This document shows, in pieces, positions 25,461 through 34,508 of a stretch of 64,000 bases of DNA. The stretch is taken from NCBI RefSeq assembly GCF_014851915.1, contig NZ_JACVAP010000006.1, forward strand, positions 62,001 to 126,000, written 5' to 3'. This DNA comes from Xanthomonas sp. XNM01. GTDB taxonomy: Bacteria; Pseudomonadota; Gammaproteobacteria; Xanthomonadales; Xanthomonadaceae. The position numbers and the translations under genes are program-made. Below the pieces are notes generated by a model. The model was not told the DNA's origin. It saw nothing but the letters and a program-made list of their open reading frames with translations, and made no database searches. Positions within the stretch are counted from its first letter, which is position 1. Each line of letters opens with the position of its first letter.

Positions 25461-26839
25461 GGATTGCCGCCCTGCAGGGTGTCGCCGCTGAAGCGCTCGC
25501 CGACCTGGCGCCGCCGGCGCAGCCAGCCGCGCAGCGCGTCCGGCGCCATCCGCAGCGCGGTCATCGCGTAGATGAAGCGGAACACGCGCAGGCGCCAGCG
25601 CACCCCTGCGTTGTCGAACACGTCGCCGGCCAGCATCGAGATCACCGCCTGCTCCAGCTGCAGGTGGTTGCGCGGCTCGGCGAAGAGCTTCTCCATCACC
25701 GGGGTGGTGAAGCGGTAGATGAACCACGAGAAATAGCGCAGGCCGCGGCGCAGACGCCTGTCCATCGCGCGGTGCTCGGCCGCCTCGCGCGACGGGTCGC
25801 GCAGGATCGCGTCGACCGTCTTCGCCGCCTGCTCGCCGCTGTTCATGCCCAGGTAGACGCCGGAGGAAAACACCGGGTCGATGAAGGCGAACGCATCGCC
25901 GGCCATCACCCAGCCCGGGCCGGTCATGCGGCTGCAGGTATAGGAATAGTTGCCGGTGGCATGGACCGGGGCGATGCGCTGCGCCTGCTGCATCCGCGCC
26001 CACACCGACGGGGTGTCGCGCAGGGTCTGCATCAGGAAGGATTCGTTGTCGCCGGTGCGGGTCTTCAGGTACTCGGGGAAGCACACCGCACCGACGCTCA
26101 TCACGTCGTCGCGCAGCGGGATCAGCCACATCCAGCCGTGCGCGAAGCGCTCGACGGTGATGTTGCCGGCCGCTTCGCCCTCGCGCCGGGTGACGCCGCT
26201 GAAATGGCTGAAGATCGCCGCCGACTGGTGCGCGGGGTTCTTCTTCTTGAGCTTGAGCTTGCCGCCGAGGAAGGTGTCGCGGCCGCTGGCGTCGACCAGG
26301 TAGCGCGGCAGGAACGCCAGCGCGTTGCCAGCGGCGTCGCGCGCATGCACGCGGTACGGCCGCCCGTCGTCGCCGAACTCGACCCGCTCCACCTTCACCT
26401 GCTGGCGTGCGTCGACGCCCGCGGCCAGCGCGTTGTCGAACAGCAGCGTGTCGAACTCGGCGCGCTTGACCTGGTAGGCGTGGCCGAACTTGGGGTCCAG
26501 CGCCCGGTCGAAGCGGAACACGTTGACGCTGTCGCCGTCGCCGCGCATCGGGAAGTCGGCACCGGGCTTGTACACGCCGATCGCGCGGACCTGGTCGAGC
26601 ACGCCGAGGCGTTCGAGGATCGGCAGGTTCATCGGCAGCAGCGATTCGCCGATGTGGAAGCGCGGATGCACGTCCTTTTCCAGCAGCGTCACCTTCCAGC
26701 CGGCGCGGGCCAGGAAGGTGGCCGCGGTGGTGCCGGCCGGGCCGCCTCCGATCACCAGCACGTCGACGTGCGCGTCCGTCGGCACATCCGTCGGCACGGT
26801 GGGTGCGGACGGCGGGTGCTGCGGCTCGGCGTGCGTCAT
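25457..26839 (-). CDS. Flavin-dependent halogenase-like protein of the pigment locus
   Basis: A 460-residue FAD enzyme. DVLVIGGGPAGTTAATFLARAGWKVTLLEK (residues 26-55) is the Rossmann GxGxxG site. HPRFHIGESLLP follows. HGWMWLIPL contains the WxWxIP motif that marks flavin-dependent halogenases and suppresses ordinary monooxygenation. GDAFAFIDPVFSSGVYLGMNSG is the second FAD motif. Xanthomonadins are brominated aryl polyenes, so halogenation of the aryl or polyene unit is the natural inference; halide choice is not readable. It leads a two-gene operon with the chorismatase. A TATCAT -10-like element lies 33 bases upstream. Confidence 0.85.
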   Translation of the reverse strand: MTHAEPQHPPSAPTVPTDVPTDAHVDVLVIGGGPAGTTAATFLARAGWKVTLLEKDVHPRFHIGESLLPMNLPILERLGVLDQVRAIGVYKPGADFPMRGDGDSVNVFRFDRALDPKFGHAYQVKRAEFDTLLFDNALAAGVDARQQVKVERVEFGDDGRPYRVHARDAAGNALAFLPRYLVDASGRDTFLGGKLKLKKKNPAHQSAAIFSHFSGVTRREGEAAGNITVERFAHGWMWLIPLRDDVMSVGAVCFPEYLKTRTGDNESFLMQTLRDTPSVWARMQQAQRIAPVHATGNYSYTCSRMTGPGWVMAGDAFAFIDPVFSSGVYLGMNSGEQAAKTVDAILRDPSREAAEHRAMDRRLRRGLRYFSWFIYRFTTPVMEKLFAEPRNHLQLEQAVISMLAGDVFDNAGVRWRLRVFRFIYAMTALRMAPDALRGWLRRRRQVGERFSGDTLQGGNP

Positions 26840-26978
26840 GCGGCGGGACCGGAAACGGGAGGCGGGGCGGCATGATACCGCGCGGACGCACGGCCCCGTT
26901 CACGGTTCCGGGCTTGCATGGCGGCGGCCGATGCCGGATCGTTCCCTCTCTTATGGGGACGTACGCGGAACTCTGACG

Positions 26979-27248
26979 ATGTCGCAACAGACCGAGGCCG
27001 AGCGCGAGCTGGCCGAACTGCTGGTGGAAAGCCTGAACCTGGAAGACGTGGAGCCGCAGGCGATCGACCCGGAAGCGCCGCTGTTCAACGAAGGCCTCGG
27101 CCTGGACTCGATCGACGCGCTGGAGCTGTCGCTGGCGATCGGCAAGCGCTACGGGTTCCAGCTGCGCTCGGAAGGCGAGGACAACCGTCGGATCTTCGGC
27201 TCGCTGCGCGCGCTGTCGGCGCATGTCCAGTCGCAGCGCACCGCCTGA
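26979..27248 (+). CDS. xanC: Acyl carrier protein of the aryl polyene locus
   Basis: An 89-residue ACP. Ser44 in LGLDSIDALEL is the phosphopantetheine attachment site. The surrounding sequence is acidic and the predicted four-helix fold is intact. It should carry the aryl starter and growing polyene chain between the ligase, ketosynthase and tailoring enzymes. It is the first gene of a plus-strand run. The next gene starts within its last codons (26-base overlap), which indicates coupled translation. The XanC name is by position and family. Confidence 0.85.
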   Translation: MSQQTEAERELAELLVESLNLEDVEPQAIDPEAPLFNEGLGLDSIDALELSLAIGKRYGFQLRSEGEDNRRIFGSLRALSAHVQSQRTA

Positions 27249-27960
27249 GGCCGGACAGGCGCCGGGGCTGGATGCGCCGGTCGTCATCGCGGTGCTGCTG
27301 GCGGTGGCGTATCCGTTCCTGGCGCACCTGGCCAGCGTGCGCGAGGACGGCACCTGGGCCTCGCTGGCACTGGCCGACCTTGCCCTGATGCTGCTGATCG
27401 CGCCGCTGCTGATGCGGCGCTGGTGGGCGCTGGCCACGCTGGCGGCGACCCTGCTGCTGCTGTGGTGGATGGCGCACACGCCGTGGGCGCTGCTGTCGCT
27501 GCTGGCGCCGCCGGTGGCCTTCACCGGCTGGCTGTCGTGGTGGTTCGCGCGCAGCCTGGCGCCCGGGCGGACCCCGCTGGTCGCCCGCATCGTGGCCGCA
27601 CTCTATGCGCAGGCCGGCTGGGAGACCTCGCCGGCGCTGCTGGCGTATGCGCGCCAGGTCACCGCCGGCTGGGCCTGGGTGCTGGCCCTGCTGACCGCGG
27701 CCAACGCCGGGCTGGCGCTGTGCGCGGTGCCTGGCGGCGTACTCGACGCGCTGGGGCGCACGCCCTGGATCGTGGTTCCGCACGCATGGTGGTCGTGGTT
27801 CGCCAACCTGCTGAACTACGGCGTGGTCGGCGGCTTCATGGCGGCCGAGTTCCATTACCGCAAGCGGCTGTTCCCGAGCCGGCCCTACCGCAACGGGCTG
27901 GAGTTCGCCCGCCAGATGGCCACGCTCGGCCCGCGGTTCTGGCGCGGCCTGCTCGGCTGA
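27223..27960 (+). CDS. Multi-pass membrane protein of aryl polyene clusters (COG4648-like)
   Basis: A 245-residue protein with about six membrane segments and tryptophan-rich loops (WWALATL, WWMAHTPW, GWLSWWF). The C-terminal part has HAWWSWFANLLNYGVVGGFMAAEFHYRKRLFP, a conserved block of the uncharacterised membrane protein found in aryl polyene and xanthomonadin loci. No enzymatic motif is recognised; anchoring or assembling the polyene machinery at the membrane is a guess. It begins inside the ACP gene. Confidence 0.72.
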   Translation: MSSRSAPPEAGQAPGLDAPVVIAVLLAVAYPFLAHLASVREDGTWASLALADLALMLLIAPLLMRRWWALATLAATLLLLWWMAHTPWALLSLLAPPVAFTGWLSWWFARSLAPGRTPLVARIVAALYAQAGWETSPALLAYARQVTAGWAWVLALLTAANAGLALCAVPGGVLDALGRTPWIVVPHAWWSWFANLLNYGVVGGFMAAEFHYRKRLFPSRPYRNGLEFARQMATLGPRFWRGLLG

Positions 27961-28001
27961 ACCCCCGGTGCCGGCCCTGCCCGCGGCGGCGGTGCGGCGG
28001 C

Positions 28002-28007
28002 TATCCT
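28002..28007 (+). promoter_or_regulatory. Possible internal -10 before the small dehydratase
   Basis: TATCCT lies seven bases before the ATG at 28015, the leaderless geometry seen elsewhere in the window. It could be an internal promoter in the pigment run, or chance. Confidence 0.3.
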
Positions 28008-28014
28008 AGGCACG

Positions 28015-28299
28015 ATGCGCTTCACGATCCCGCCCGACCATCCCTGCCTGCCCGGCCACTTTCCGGGCCATCCGGTCGTGCCTGGCGTGGTGGTGCTGGA
28101 GCAGGTGATGACGGCGATCGCGTCCGCCGACGCGGTCCCCGCGCCCTGGCGGCTGCCGCAGGTCAAGTTCCTGGCGCCGCTGCTGCCGGGGCAGGAAGCC
28201 GAGGTGCGGATCGAGGGCGCCGCGCCGCGCTGGCGGTTCGAGGTGCGCCACGCCGATGCCGTGCTGGCGCGCGGCGAGATCCGGAGCGCTGCTGCATGA
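28015..28299 (+). CDS. Hotdog-fold 3-hydroxyacyl-ACP dehydratase
   Basis: A 94-residue hotdog protein. LPGHFPGHPVVPGVVVLEQV is the FabA/FabZ active-site segment with the catalytic His and a Glu in the central helix. It is shorter than FabZ (about 150), consistent with the compact dehydratases of aryl polyene clusters, which work as heteromers with a second dehydratase. A likely partner lies at 32222-32656. Its stop overlaps the start of the acyltransferase gene (ATGA). Confidence 0.8.
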   Translation: MRFTIPPDHPCLPGHFPGHPVVPGVVVLEQVMTAIASADAVPAPWRLPQVKFLAPLLPGQEAEVRIEGAAPRWRFEVRHADAVLARGEIRSAAA

Positions 28300-29312
28300 A
28301 TGCGCCGGCGGCGTGGAAGCAGCGTCCCGAAGGCGGCGGGCGCCGGGCGATCGCGTTGATCGCGGCGATCGCACGGCATGGCGGGCGCGGCATCGCGCGG
28401 CTGTGCCTGTATCCGATCACGCTGTACTTCCTGGTGATGCGTGGCCCCGAGCGGCGCGCCTCGCGGGCCTGGCTGAGCCGCGTGCGCGGCCGTCGCGCCG
28501 GCGTGCTGGCCGTGGCCCGGCACATCCACTGCTTCGCCTCGACCATCCTGGACCGGCTGTTCCTGCTGGGCGGTCAGCTGCGCCATTTCGACATCCACGT
28601 GCATGGCCTGGCGCCGCTGGAGGCGCTGGTCGACCAGGGCCGCGGCGTGCTGCTGTTCGGCTCGCACCTGGGCAGCTTCGACGCGCTGCGCATCCTCTCG
28701 CGGCGCCGGCCCGGGCTGGTGGTGCGGATCGTGCTGGACCGCACCCAGAACCCGGTGCTGACCGAGCTGTTCGACCGGCTCGATCCGGTGCTGGCCGCCG
28801 GCGTCATCGACGGCAGCCAGGATGGCCCGTCGATCGCGCTGGAGATCCAGCGTTCGCTCGAGGACGGCGCGCTGGTCGCGCTGCTGGTCGACCGCTCGCA
28901 GCCGCACGAGGACACCGTGCCGGTGCCGTTCGTGGACGGCACCGCGCGCTTCCCGCTGACGCCGTGGCGACTGGCCGTGGCGCTGCACGCGCCGGTGCTG
29001 CTGTGCTTCGGCCTGTACGCCGGCGGCAACCGCTACGACCTGTACTTCGAGCCGTTCCTCGAGGGCGGCACCGCGCACCTTCCGCCTCGCGCGCAGCGCG
29101 CGCGGGTGCTGGGCGAGTGGGTCGCCCGCTACGCCACCCGGCTGGAACACCATGCCCGGCGCGCACCCACCAACTGGTTCAACTTCTTCGACTTCTGGAA
29201 TGCCGATGTCCCCGACGCCGCCCCGCATGCCGCCCCGCGCCCCGTGCCGCAGGATCCGTCCCTGGACGCTGCTGCTGTGCGCGTTCGCACTGCCGAGCGC
29301 AGCGGCACCTGA
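28296..29312 (+). CDS. LpxL/HtrB-like acyltransferase of the pigment locus
   Basis: A 338-residue protein of the lysophospholipid acyltransferase superfamily. GVLLFGSHLGSFDALRILSRR has the HX4D-like catalytic motif (H-L-G-S-F-D). LVALLVDRSQPHEDTVPVPFVDGTARFP resembles the second LpxL block. A hydrophobic N-terminal helix probably anchors it to the inner membrane. In aryl polyene systems such enzymes are proposed to attach the polyene acyl chain to a glycolipid or glycerol-based anchor. Its 3' end overlaps the LolA-like gene. Confidence 0.82.
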   Translation: MNAPAAWKQRPEGGGRRAIALIAAIARHGGRGIARLCLYPITLYFLVMRGPERRASRAWLSRVRGRRAGVLAVARHIHCFASTILDRLFLLGGQLRHFDIHVHGLAPLEALVDQGRGVLLFGSHLGSFDALRILSRRRPGLVVRIVLDRTQNPVLTELFDRLDPVLAAGVIDGSQDGPSIALEIQRSLEDGALVALLVDRSQPHEDTVPVPFVDGTARFPLTPWRLAVALHAPVLLCFGLYAGGNRYDLYFEPFLEGGTAHLPPRAQRARVLGEWVARYATRLEHHARRAPTNWFNFFDFWNADVPDAAPHAAPRPVPQDPSLDAAAVRVRTAERSGT

Positions 29313-29889
29313 GCCGCTGGATGCCGGCTGGGTGCTGCAGGCGGTGGCGCGTCCGGCGCCCAGCCGCACCGCCTTCGTCGAGCTGCGCCAGTCGGCGATG
29401 CTCAAGCAGCCGCTGCGGCTGCAGGGCGAGTACCGCAGCGAGCCCGGCGGCCGTCTGGTCCGCGAGGTGACCGCGCCCTACGCCGAGACCACCACGCTGG
29501 CCGATGGCCAGGCGGTGATCGTGCGCGGCAACCGCGCGCCGCGCACGATCAGCCTGCAGCAGGTGCCGGAGCTGGCCGCGGTGCAGGCCGGATTCGGCGC
29601 GCTGCTGTCCGGCGACCGCGCCCTGCTCGAACGCACCTACACCGTGGACGCCAGCGGCGCGCGCGAGCGCTGGACCCTGCGCCTGGTGCCGCGTGATCCG
29701 CGTCTGGCCGCCGCCCTGCAGCGGATCGACCTGCATGGCCGCGGCGCCGAGCTGCGCTGCGTGGAGAGCGTGCCGGCCAAGGGCGAGGCGCAGCGCACGC
29801 TGATGGCCGGCGCCGCCGCGGCGGCGGTCGGCGTCGACGACCCGGCCGCGCTGGCCGCGCTGTGCCACGGCGACCGCGGCACGCCATGA
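29206..29889 (+). CDS. LolA-like outer-membrane lipid carrier of the pigment locus
   Basis: About 227 residues: a signal peptide (RIRPWTLLLCAFALPSAAA) and a LolA-like domain with FVELRQSAMLKQPLRLQGEYR and RLVREVTAPYAETTTLADG. These resemble the lipid-carrier fold that moves acylated molecules across the periplasm. In aryl polyene loci it pairs with the MMPL exporter. The start is uncertain: ATG codons at 29200, 29206 and 29227 are all possible and all overlap the acyltransferase. The stop overlaps the MMPL start (ATGA). Confidence 0.75.
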   Translation: MSPTPPRMPPRAPCRRIRPWTLLLCAFALPSAAAPEPLDAGWVLQAVARPAPSRTAFVELRQSAMLKQPLRLQGEYRSEPGGRLVREVTAPYAETTTLADGQAVIVRGNRAPRTISLQQVPELAAVQAGFGALLSGDRALLERTYTVDASGARERWTLRLVPRDPRLAAALQRIDLHGRGAELRCVESVPAKGEAQRTLMAGAAAAAVGVDDPAALAALCHGDRGTP

Positions 29890-32225
29890 CCGGCACCCCG
29901 GCGGGACGGACCGCGCTGGCCCTGGTCTGGCTGGCGCTGCTGGGCATGGCCGGCTGGTGGCTGGCCTCGCAGCTGCGGATGGAAGAGGACCTGCGCCGTT
30001 TCCTGCCCTCGCCGCGCACGCCGGCGCAGGTCCTGCTGGTCGACGAACTGGGCGAAGGCCCCGGCTCGCGCCTGCTGCTGGCCGCCGTGCACGGCGCGCC
30101 AGCGGAGGTGCTGGCGGCCCGCTCGCAGGCGCTGCGCGCCGCGCTGCAGGCCGACCCCCGCATCGCCCTGGTCGCCAACGGCGACGACAACGGCCTGGAT
30201 GCCGTGCCCGGGCACCTGCGGCCGTACCGCTACCTGCTGTCGCCGACCCTGGATACGCAGGCGCTGGATGCGGCGTACCTGCAGCAGGAACTGCAGGCGC
30301 GGCTGCAGGACCTGGGCTCGCCGGCCGGTGACCTGGTCGAACCGCTGCTGCCGTCCGATCCCACCCTGGAAATCCTGCACCTGGCCGAGGCCTGGCAGCC
30401 GGCGCACGCACCGCAGCGCCTGCACGGCGTCTGGTTCGATCGCGACGGCGCGCAGGCGTTGCTGCTGATCCAGACCCGCGCGGCCGGCTTCGACAGTGCC
30501 GGCCAGCTCGAGGCGGTGGCGGCGATCGAGGCGGCGTTCGCCGGCGCCGCCGCCGGCCAGGCCGACGCGGCGCAGCTGGAGCTGTCCGGCCCCGGCGCGT
30601 TCGCCGTGGCGATCCGCGAGCGCACCGAGCGCGAGATGACCTGGATCGGCACGGTCGACACGATCGGCCTGCTGCTGCTGCTCGGTCTCGCCTATCGGCG
30701 CTGGAGCATGCCGCTGCTGGGCGCGCTGCCGCTGGCCAGCGCCGGCCTGGCCGGCCTGCTCGCGGTGGCGCTGGCCTTCGACGGCGTGCACGGCATCACC
30801 ATCGCCTTCGGCTTCACCTTGATCGGCGTGGCCCAGGATTACCCGATCCATTTCTTCAGCCACCTGCGTCCGGGCGTCTCGCCCTGGCACAACGTGCGCG
30901 CGCTGTGGCCGACCCTGATCACCGGCGTGGCCGCCACCTGCATCGCCTACGCGACCTTCCTGTTCTCGGGCGTCGAAGGCCTCAAGCAGCTGGCGGTGTT
31001 CACCATCGTCGGCCTCGGCGTGGCCGCCGCCGCGACCCGCTGGCTGCTGCCGGCCCTGGTCGGGCCGACCCGCCGCGATCCGGCCCATTCGGCGCTCCTG
31101 GCGCGGCTGTGGCACGGCATCGCCCGGTTGCCGCGACCGCGTCGCGCGCTGGCCGGCCTGGCGGTCGTGGCACTGGCGGCGATCGCCTTCGCACCGGGGA
31201 CGTTCTGGCAGAACGACCTGTCGCGGCTGACCCCGGTGCCGCCGGCCGACCTGCAGCGCGATGCGCAGCTGCGGGCCGAACTCGGTGCGCCCGACGTGCG
31301 CTACATGCTGGCGCTGCAGGCCGCCGATGCCGATGCCGCGCTGCAGGCGTCCGAACGGCTGCTGCCGGTGCTGGCGCAGGCGCGCGCCGACGGCCTGCTC
31401 GATGGCTACGACCTGGCCGCGCGCTACCTGCCCAGCGCCGCCACCCAGCGGGCGCGCCAGGCGCGGCTGCCGGAGGCGGCGACGCTGCAGGCCGATCTGG
31501 AGCAGGCGCTGGCGGACAGCCCGTTCCGGGCCGATGCCTTCGCCCCGTTCCTGGAGGACGTGGCGACCGCGCGTACGGCCGCGCCGCTGACCGCCGCCGC
31601 CCTGGCCGGCACGCCGCTGGAACTGGGCGTCGGCAGCCTGCTGCTGCAGGGGACCGACCACGCTACCGCGCTGGTGTCGCTGTCCGGGCTGCACGATCCG
31701 GCCGCGCTCGCCGCGCGGGTCCAGGCCTCCGGTGCGCAGCTGCTCGATCTCAAGCAGGCCTCCGAATCGCTGGTCGCGCAGTGGCGGGTCCGGCTGCTGG
31801 CCGCGTTGACGGTGGCCGCGCTGCTGCTGGTGGGCGTGGTCTGGCTGGCGCTGCGCTCGCCGCGGCGGGTGCTGCGCGTGGTCGCGCCGATGGCGCTGAG
31901 CACGCTGCTGATCGTGGCGGTGCTGCGCGTGCTCGGGGTCGAACTCAACCTGTTCCACCTGGTGTCGCTGATCCTGGCCGCCGGCCTGGGCCTGGACTAC
32001 GCGCTGTTCTTCGACCACGCCGGCGACGACCGCGACGACCAGCTGCGTACGCTGCATGCGGTCATCGTCTGCAGCCTGACCACGCTGCTGGTGTTCAGCC
32101 TGCTGGCGCTGTCCTCGATCCCGGTGCTGCGCGCGATCGGCGGCACCGTCGCGCTGGGCGTGCTGTTCAACTTCGTGCTGTCGCTGTTCATCGCCCGGGC
32201 CGATGCGCTGGAGAAGGCGGCATGA
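29886..32225 (+). CDS. MMPL/RND-family exporter of the pigment locus
   Basis: A 779-residue RND-superfamily protein with two repeats, each made of a single helix, a periplasmic loop and a bundle of about five helices: residues 10-28 and 250-400, then 420-440 and 630-775. FGFTLIGVAQDYPIHFFSHLRP in the first bundle and LAAGLGLDYALFFDHAGDD in the second carry the Asp residues expected for proton coupling. MMPL proteins export lipids. In aryl polyene loci this family is proposed to move the pigment lipid from the inner membrane, with the LolA-like protein as partner. ATGA overlaps link it to both neighbours. Confidence 0.86.
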   Translation: MTGTPAGRTALALVWLALLGMAGWWLASQLRMEEDLRRFLPSPRTPAQVLLVDELGEGPGSRLLLAAVHGAPAEVLAARSQALRAALQADPRIALVANGDDNGLDAVPGHLRPYRYLLSPTLDTQALDAAYLQQELQARLQDLGSPAGDLVEPLLPSDPTLEILHLAEAWQPAHAPQRLHGVWFDRDGAQALLLIQTRAAGFDSAGQLEAVAAIEAAFAGAAAGQADAAQLELSGPGAFAVAIRERTEREMTWIGTVDTIGLLLLLGLAYRRWSMPLLGALPLASAGLAGLLAVALAFDGVHGITIAFGFTLIGVAQDYPIHFFSHLRPGVSPWHNVRALWPTLITGVAATCIAYATFLFSGVEGLKQLAVFTIVGLGVAAAATRWLLPALVGPTRRDPAHSALLARLWHGIARLPRPRRALAGLAVVALAAIAFAPGTFWQNDLSRLTPVPPADLQRDAQLRAELGAPDVRYMLALQAADADAALQASERLLPVLAQARADGLLDGYDLAARYLPSAATQRARQARLPEAATLQADLEQALADSPFRADAFAPFLEDVATARTAAPLTAAALAGTPLELGVGSLLLQGTDHATALVSLSGLHDPAALAARVQASGAQLLDLKQASESLVAQWRVRLLAALTVAALLLVGVVWLALRSPRRVLRVVAPMALSTLLIVAVLRVLGVELNLFHLVSLILAAGLGLDYALFFDHAGDDRDDQLRTLHAVIVCSLTTLLVFSLLALSSIPVLRAIGGTVALGVLFNFVLSLFIARADALEKAA

Positions 32226-32656
32226 GCCGGGTCGACCGCGACACGATCCTGTCGCTGGTACCGCACCAGGGCCGGATGTGCCTGTGGGACGAGGTGCTGG
32301 AATGGGAGGCGGGGCGCATCGTGCTGCAGACCGGCGCCCATCGCGATCCGGCGCACCCGCTGCGCAGCGGCGGTGTGCTGCACGCGCTGCACCTGTGCGA
32401 GTACGGCGCCCAGGCGATGGCCGTGCATGGCGGCCTGCTGGCGCGTGCACAGGGCGGCCGCGCCGCCGACGGGATGCTGGTCGCGCTGCGCGACGTGGCC
32501 CTGCAGCTGGCGCGCATCGACGATCTCGACGGCCCGCTGCGCGGCGAGGCCGAGCTGCTGCTGGCCGCGACCGGCAGCCAGCAGTACGGGTTCCGGATCC
32601 TGCACGACGGGCGCGAGATCGCCTCGGGCCGCGCCGCGGCGATGCTGTCGCCGTAG
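32222..32656 (+). CDS. ApeP-like 3-hydroxyacyl-ACP dehydratase
   Basis: A 144-residue hotdog protein with the aryl polyene dehydratase signature ILSLVPHQGRMCLWDEVLEWEAGRI at the N-terminus, where His is the probable catalytic residue, and HPLRSGGVLHALHLCEYGAQAMAVHGGL in the central helix. It should dehydrate 3-hydroxyacyl-ACP intermediates to build the conjugated polyene, probably together with the smaller hotdog protein at 28015-28299. It overlaps the MMPL stop by four bases. Confidence 0.82.
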   Translation: MSRVDRDTILSLVPHQGRMCLWDEVLEWEAGRIVLQTGAHRDPAHPLRSGGVLHALHLCEYGAQAMAVHGGLLARAQGGRAADGMLVALRDVALQLARIDDLDGPLRGEAELLLAATGSQQYGFRILHDGREIASGRAAAMLSP

Positions 32657-32812
32657 CGCGCGCCGCGCGGTCCGTCCGGTCCGGGCGGCTCCCGCCGCGA
32701 CCGCCCTCTCCGGGCGACGCACCGGCACGATCGAATGACGCGGTTCGCCTCGCCGCATCGGCCGCCGCCGCTATCGAAGCCGCCGCATGGCGCGCGCTCC
32801 CCCGGCGGCTTC

Positions 32813-32818
32813 TACAAT
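32813..32818 (+). promoter_or_regulatory. -10 hexamer for the ketoreductase gene, leaderless
   Basis: TACAAT lies six bases before the ATG at 32825 after a 168-base gap, suggesting that the ketoreductase has its own promoter and no 5' leader. Confidence 0.5.
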
Positions 32819-32824
32819 GCGCGC

Positions 32825-33562
32825 ATGACGAACCCCACTTCTCCACGCCGCGCCCTGGTCACCGGCGGCAGCGGCGACATCGGCGGCGCGATCTGCCAGG
32901 CGCTGGCCACCGCCGGCATGCAGGTCATCGTGCATGCCAACCGCCAGGTCGAGCGCGCCGAGAGCGTCGTCGCGGCGATCCGCGCGGCGGGCGGCCAGGC
33001 GCAGGCGGTGGCGTTCGACGTCGCCGATGCCGAGGCGGTCGGGCCCGCGCTGGACACGCTGCTCGGCGAGGGCCGGATCGACGTGGTGGTCAACAACGCC
33101 GGCATCCACGACGACGCGCCGATGGCCGGCATGAGTGCGGCGCAGTGGCAGCGGGTGATCGACGTGTCGCTGCACGGCTTCTTCCACGTGACCCAGCCGC
33201 TGCTGCTGCCGATGGCGCGTGCGCGCTGGGGCCGGGTCGTCAGCGTGTCCTCGGTGGCCGCCGTGCTGGGCAACCGCGGCCAGACCAACTACGCCGCGGC
33301 CAAGGCGGCGCTGCACGGCGCGTCGAAATCGCTGGCGCGCGAGATGGCCAGCCGCGGCATCACCGTCAACGTGGTCGCGCCGGGCGTGATCGCCGGGGCG
33401 ATGGCCGATGCGCAGTTTCCGGCCGAAATGGTGAAGCAGATCGTGCCGGCCGCGCGCGCGGGCCGGCCCGAGGAGGTCGCCGCCCTGGTCGCGTTCCTGT
33501 GCTCGGAGCAGGCCGGCTACATCAACGGCCAGGTGATCGGCATCAACGGCGGCATGGGCTGA
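32825..33562 (+). CDS. FabG-like 3-oxoacyl-ACP reductase of the pigment locus
   Basis: A 245-residue short-chain dehydrogenase. ALVTGGSGDIGGAI is the NADP-binding TGxxxGIG-type loop, VVNNAGIHDD is the NNAG motif, and VSSVAAVLGNRGQTNYAAAKAAL contains the catalytic Ser, Tyr and Lys. IINGG-type IGINGGMG ends the protein as in FabG. It should reduce the 3-keto group in each elongation cycle of the polyene. An upstream in-frame ATG at 32735 would add 30 residues that do not fit the family. Confidence 0.9.
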   Translation: MTNPTSPRRALVTGGSGDIGGAICQALATAGMQVIVHANRQVERAESVVAAIRAAGGQAQAVAFDVADAEAVGPALDTLLGEGRIDVVVNNAGIHDDAPMAGMSAAQWQRVIDVSLHGFFHVTQPLLLPMARARWGRVVSVSSVAAVLGNRGQTNYAAAKAALHGASKSLAREMASRGITVNVVAPGVIAGAMADAQFPAEMVKQIVPAARAGRPEEVAALVAFLCSEQAGYINGQVIGINGGMG

Positions 33563-33716
33563 GACCGCGCCGACGGCCGGGCCTCGCCGGCGTCGTCATC
33601 GACCTCGAAGCGGGACCGGCGTCTGCGCCGCAACCCTCCGGCAGGCGCCACGGCGATGCGGGATCGACGGTGTCCCGTGATGGTCCTGCGCCGTGACGGC
33701 CGCGGCCGCACGCCGC

Positions 33717-34508
33717 TCAGCGCCCGTCGTCGACCTGCGGCTGCTGCGCCCGCACCCGCCCGTACTCGCGCCAGACGTCGCCGTGGGCGATGACCTGGCG
33801 GACCACATGCGAGGTGATGCGGTACAGGTCGCGCAGCGGGCGGAAATGGCTGCGGCGGAATCCCTTGCCGTCCTCGGCGCGGTAACGCGTCTCGATCGGG
33901 ATCGACACCGCGCGCACGCCGAGCCGGCGCGCTGCCGAGATCAGCAGCTGCGCCTCGAACACGAAGTCCTCGCCAGGCACCTCGCCCATCGCGCAGACCG
34001 ATGCCGGGTAGTAGCGCTGTCCGCTCTGGGTGTCGGCGATGCGGTAGCCGGCGGCCCAGCCCACGCCCCAGTCGCCGAAGCTGTTGGCCAGGCGGCGGTG
34101 GGTCGGGCACTGCGCGCGGTGACGCAGGCGCGCGCCGATCACGATGTGGTGCGGATGCCGTTCGGCGGCGGCGATCAGCCGCGGAATGTCGGAGGGATCG
34201 TGCTGGCCGTCGCCGTCCATCGTCACCACGCCACGCGCGCCGGCGGCCACGGCCGCGGCGAAGCCGGTCCGCAGCGCGGCGCCCTTGCCGCGCCGCTGCG
34301 GGTGGCGCAGCAGGTGCACCGGCAGGCCATCCAGGCAGCCGGCGGTATCGTCGCTGGAGCCGTCGTCGACCACGATCACCCAGGGCGCGTGCCGCAGCAC
34401 CTGCTCGACCACCTCGCGGATCCGCAGCGATTCGTTGAGTGCGGGAATCACCACGGCCACGCCGCCGGGATGGGACTCGGAGGTGTTCAGCACGATCGCA
34501 TCAGTCAT
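33717..34508 (-). CDS. Family 2 glycosyltransferase of the pigment locus
   Basis: A 263-residue GT-A glycosyltransferase: VAVVIPALNESLRIREVV, VIVVDDGSSDDTAG (nucleotide-binding Asp) and VVTMDGDGQHDPSDI (the DxD-like metal site). It lacks membrane helices and resembles DPM1/ArnC-type catalytic domains. Xanthomonadin loci encode such a transferase, which may glycosylate the lipid anchor. Its start overlaps the chain-length-factor stop by eight bases; it is the last gene of the KS-CLF-GT operon. Confidence 0.87.
   Translation of the reverse strand: MTDAIVLNTSESHPGGVAVVIPALNESLRIREVVEQVLRHAPWVIVVDDGSSDDTAGCLDGLPVHLLRHPQRRGKGAALRTGFAAAVAAGARGVVTMDGDGQHDPSDIPRLIAAAERHPHHIVIGARLRHRAQCPTHRRLANSFGDWGVGWAAGYRIADTQSGQRYYPASVCAMGEVPGEDFVFEAQLLISAARRLGVRAVSIPIETRYRAEDGKGFRRSHFRPLRDLYRITSHVVRQVIAHGDVWREYGRVRAQQPQVDDGR

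Noticed and set aside
24429-27590. A 1053-codon minus-strand frame covering the chorismatase and beyond
   Set aside because: Only the last 343 codons (from the ATG at 25460) are a recognisable protein; the upstream part is antisense or out of frame to the halogenase and ACP genes.
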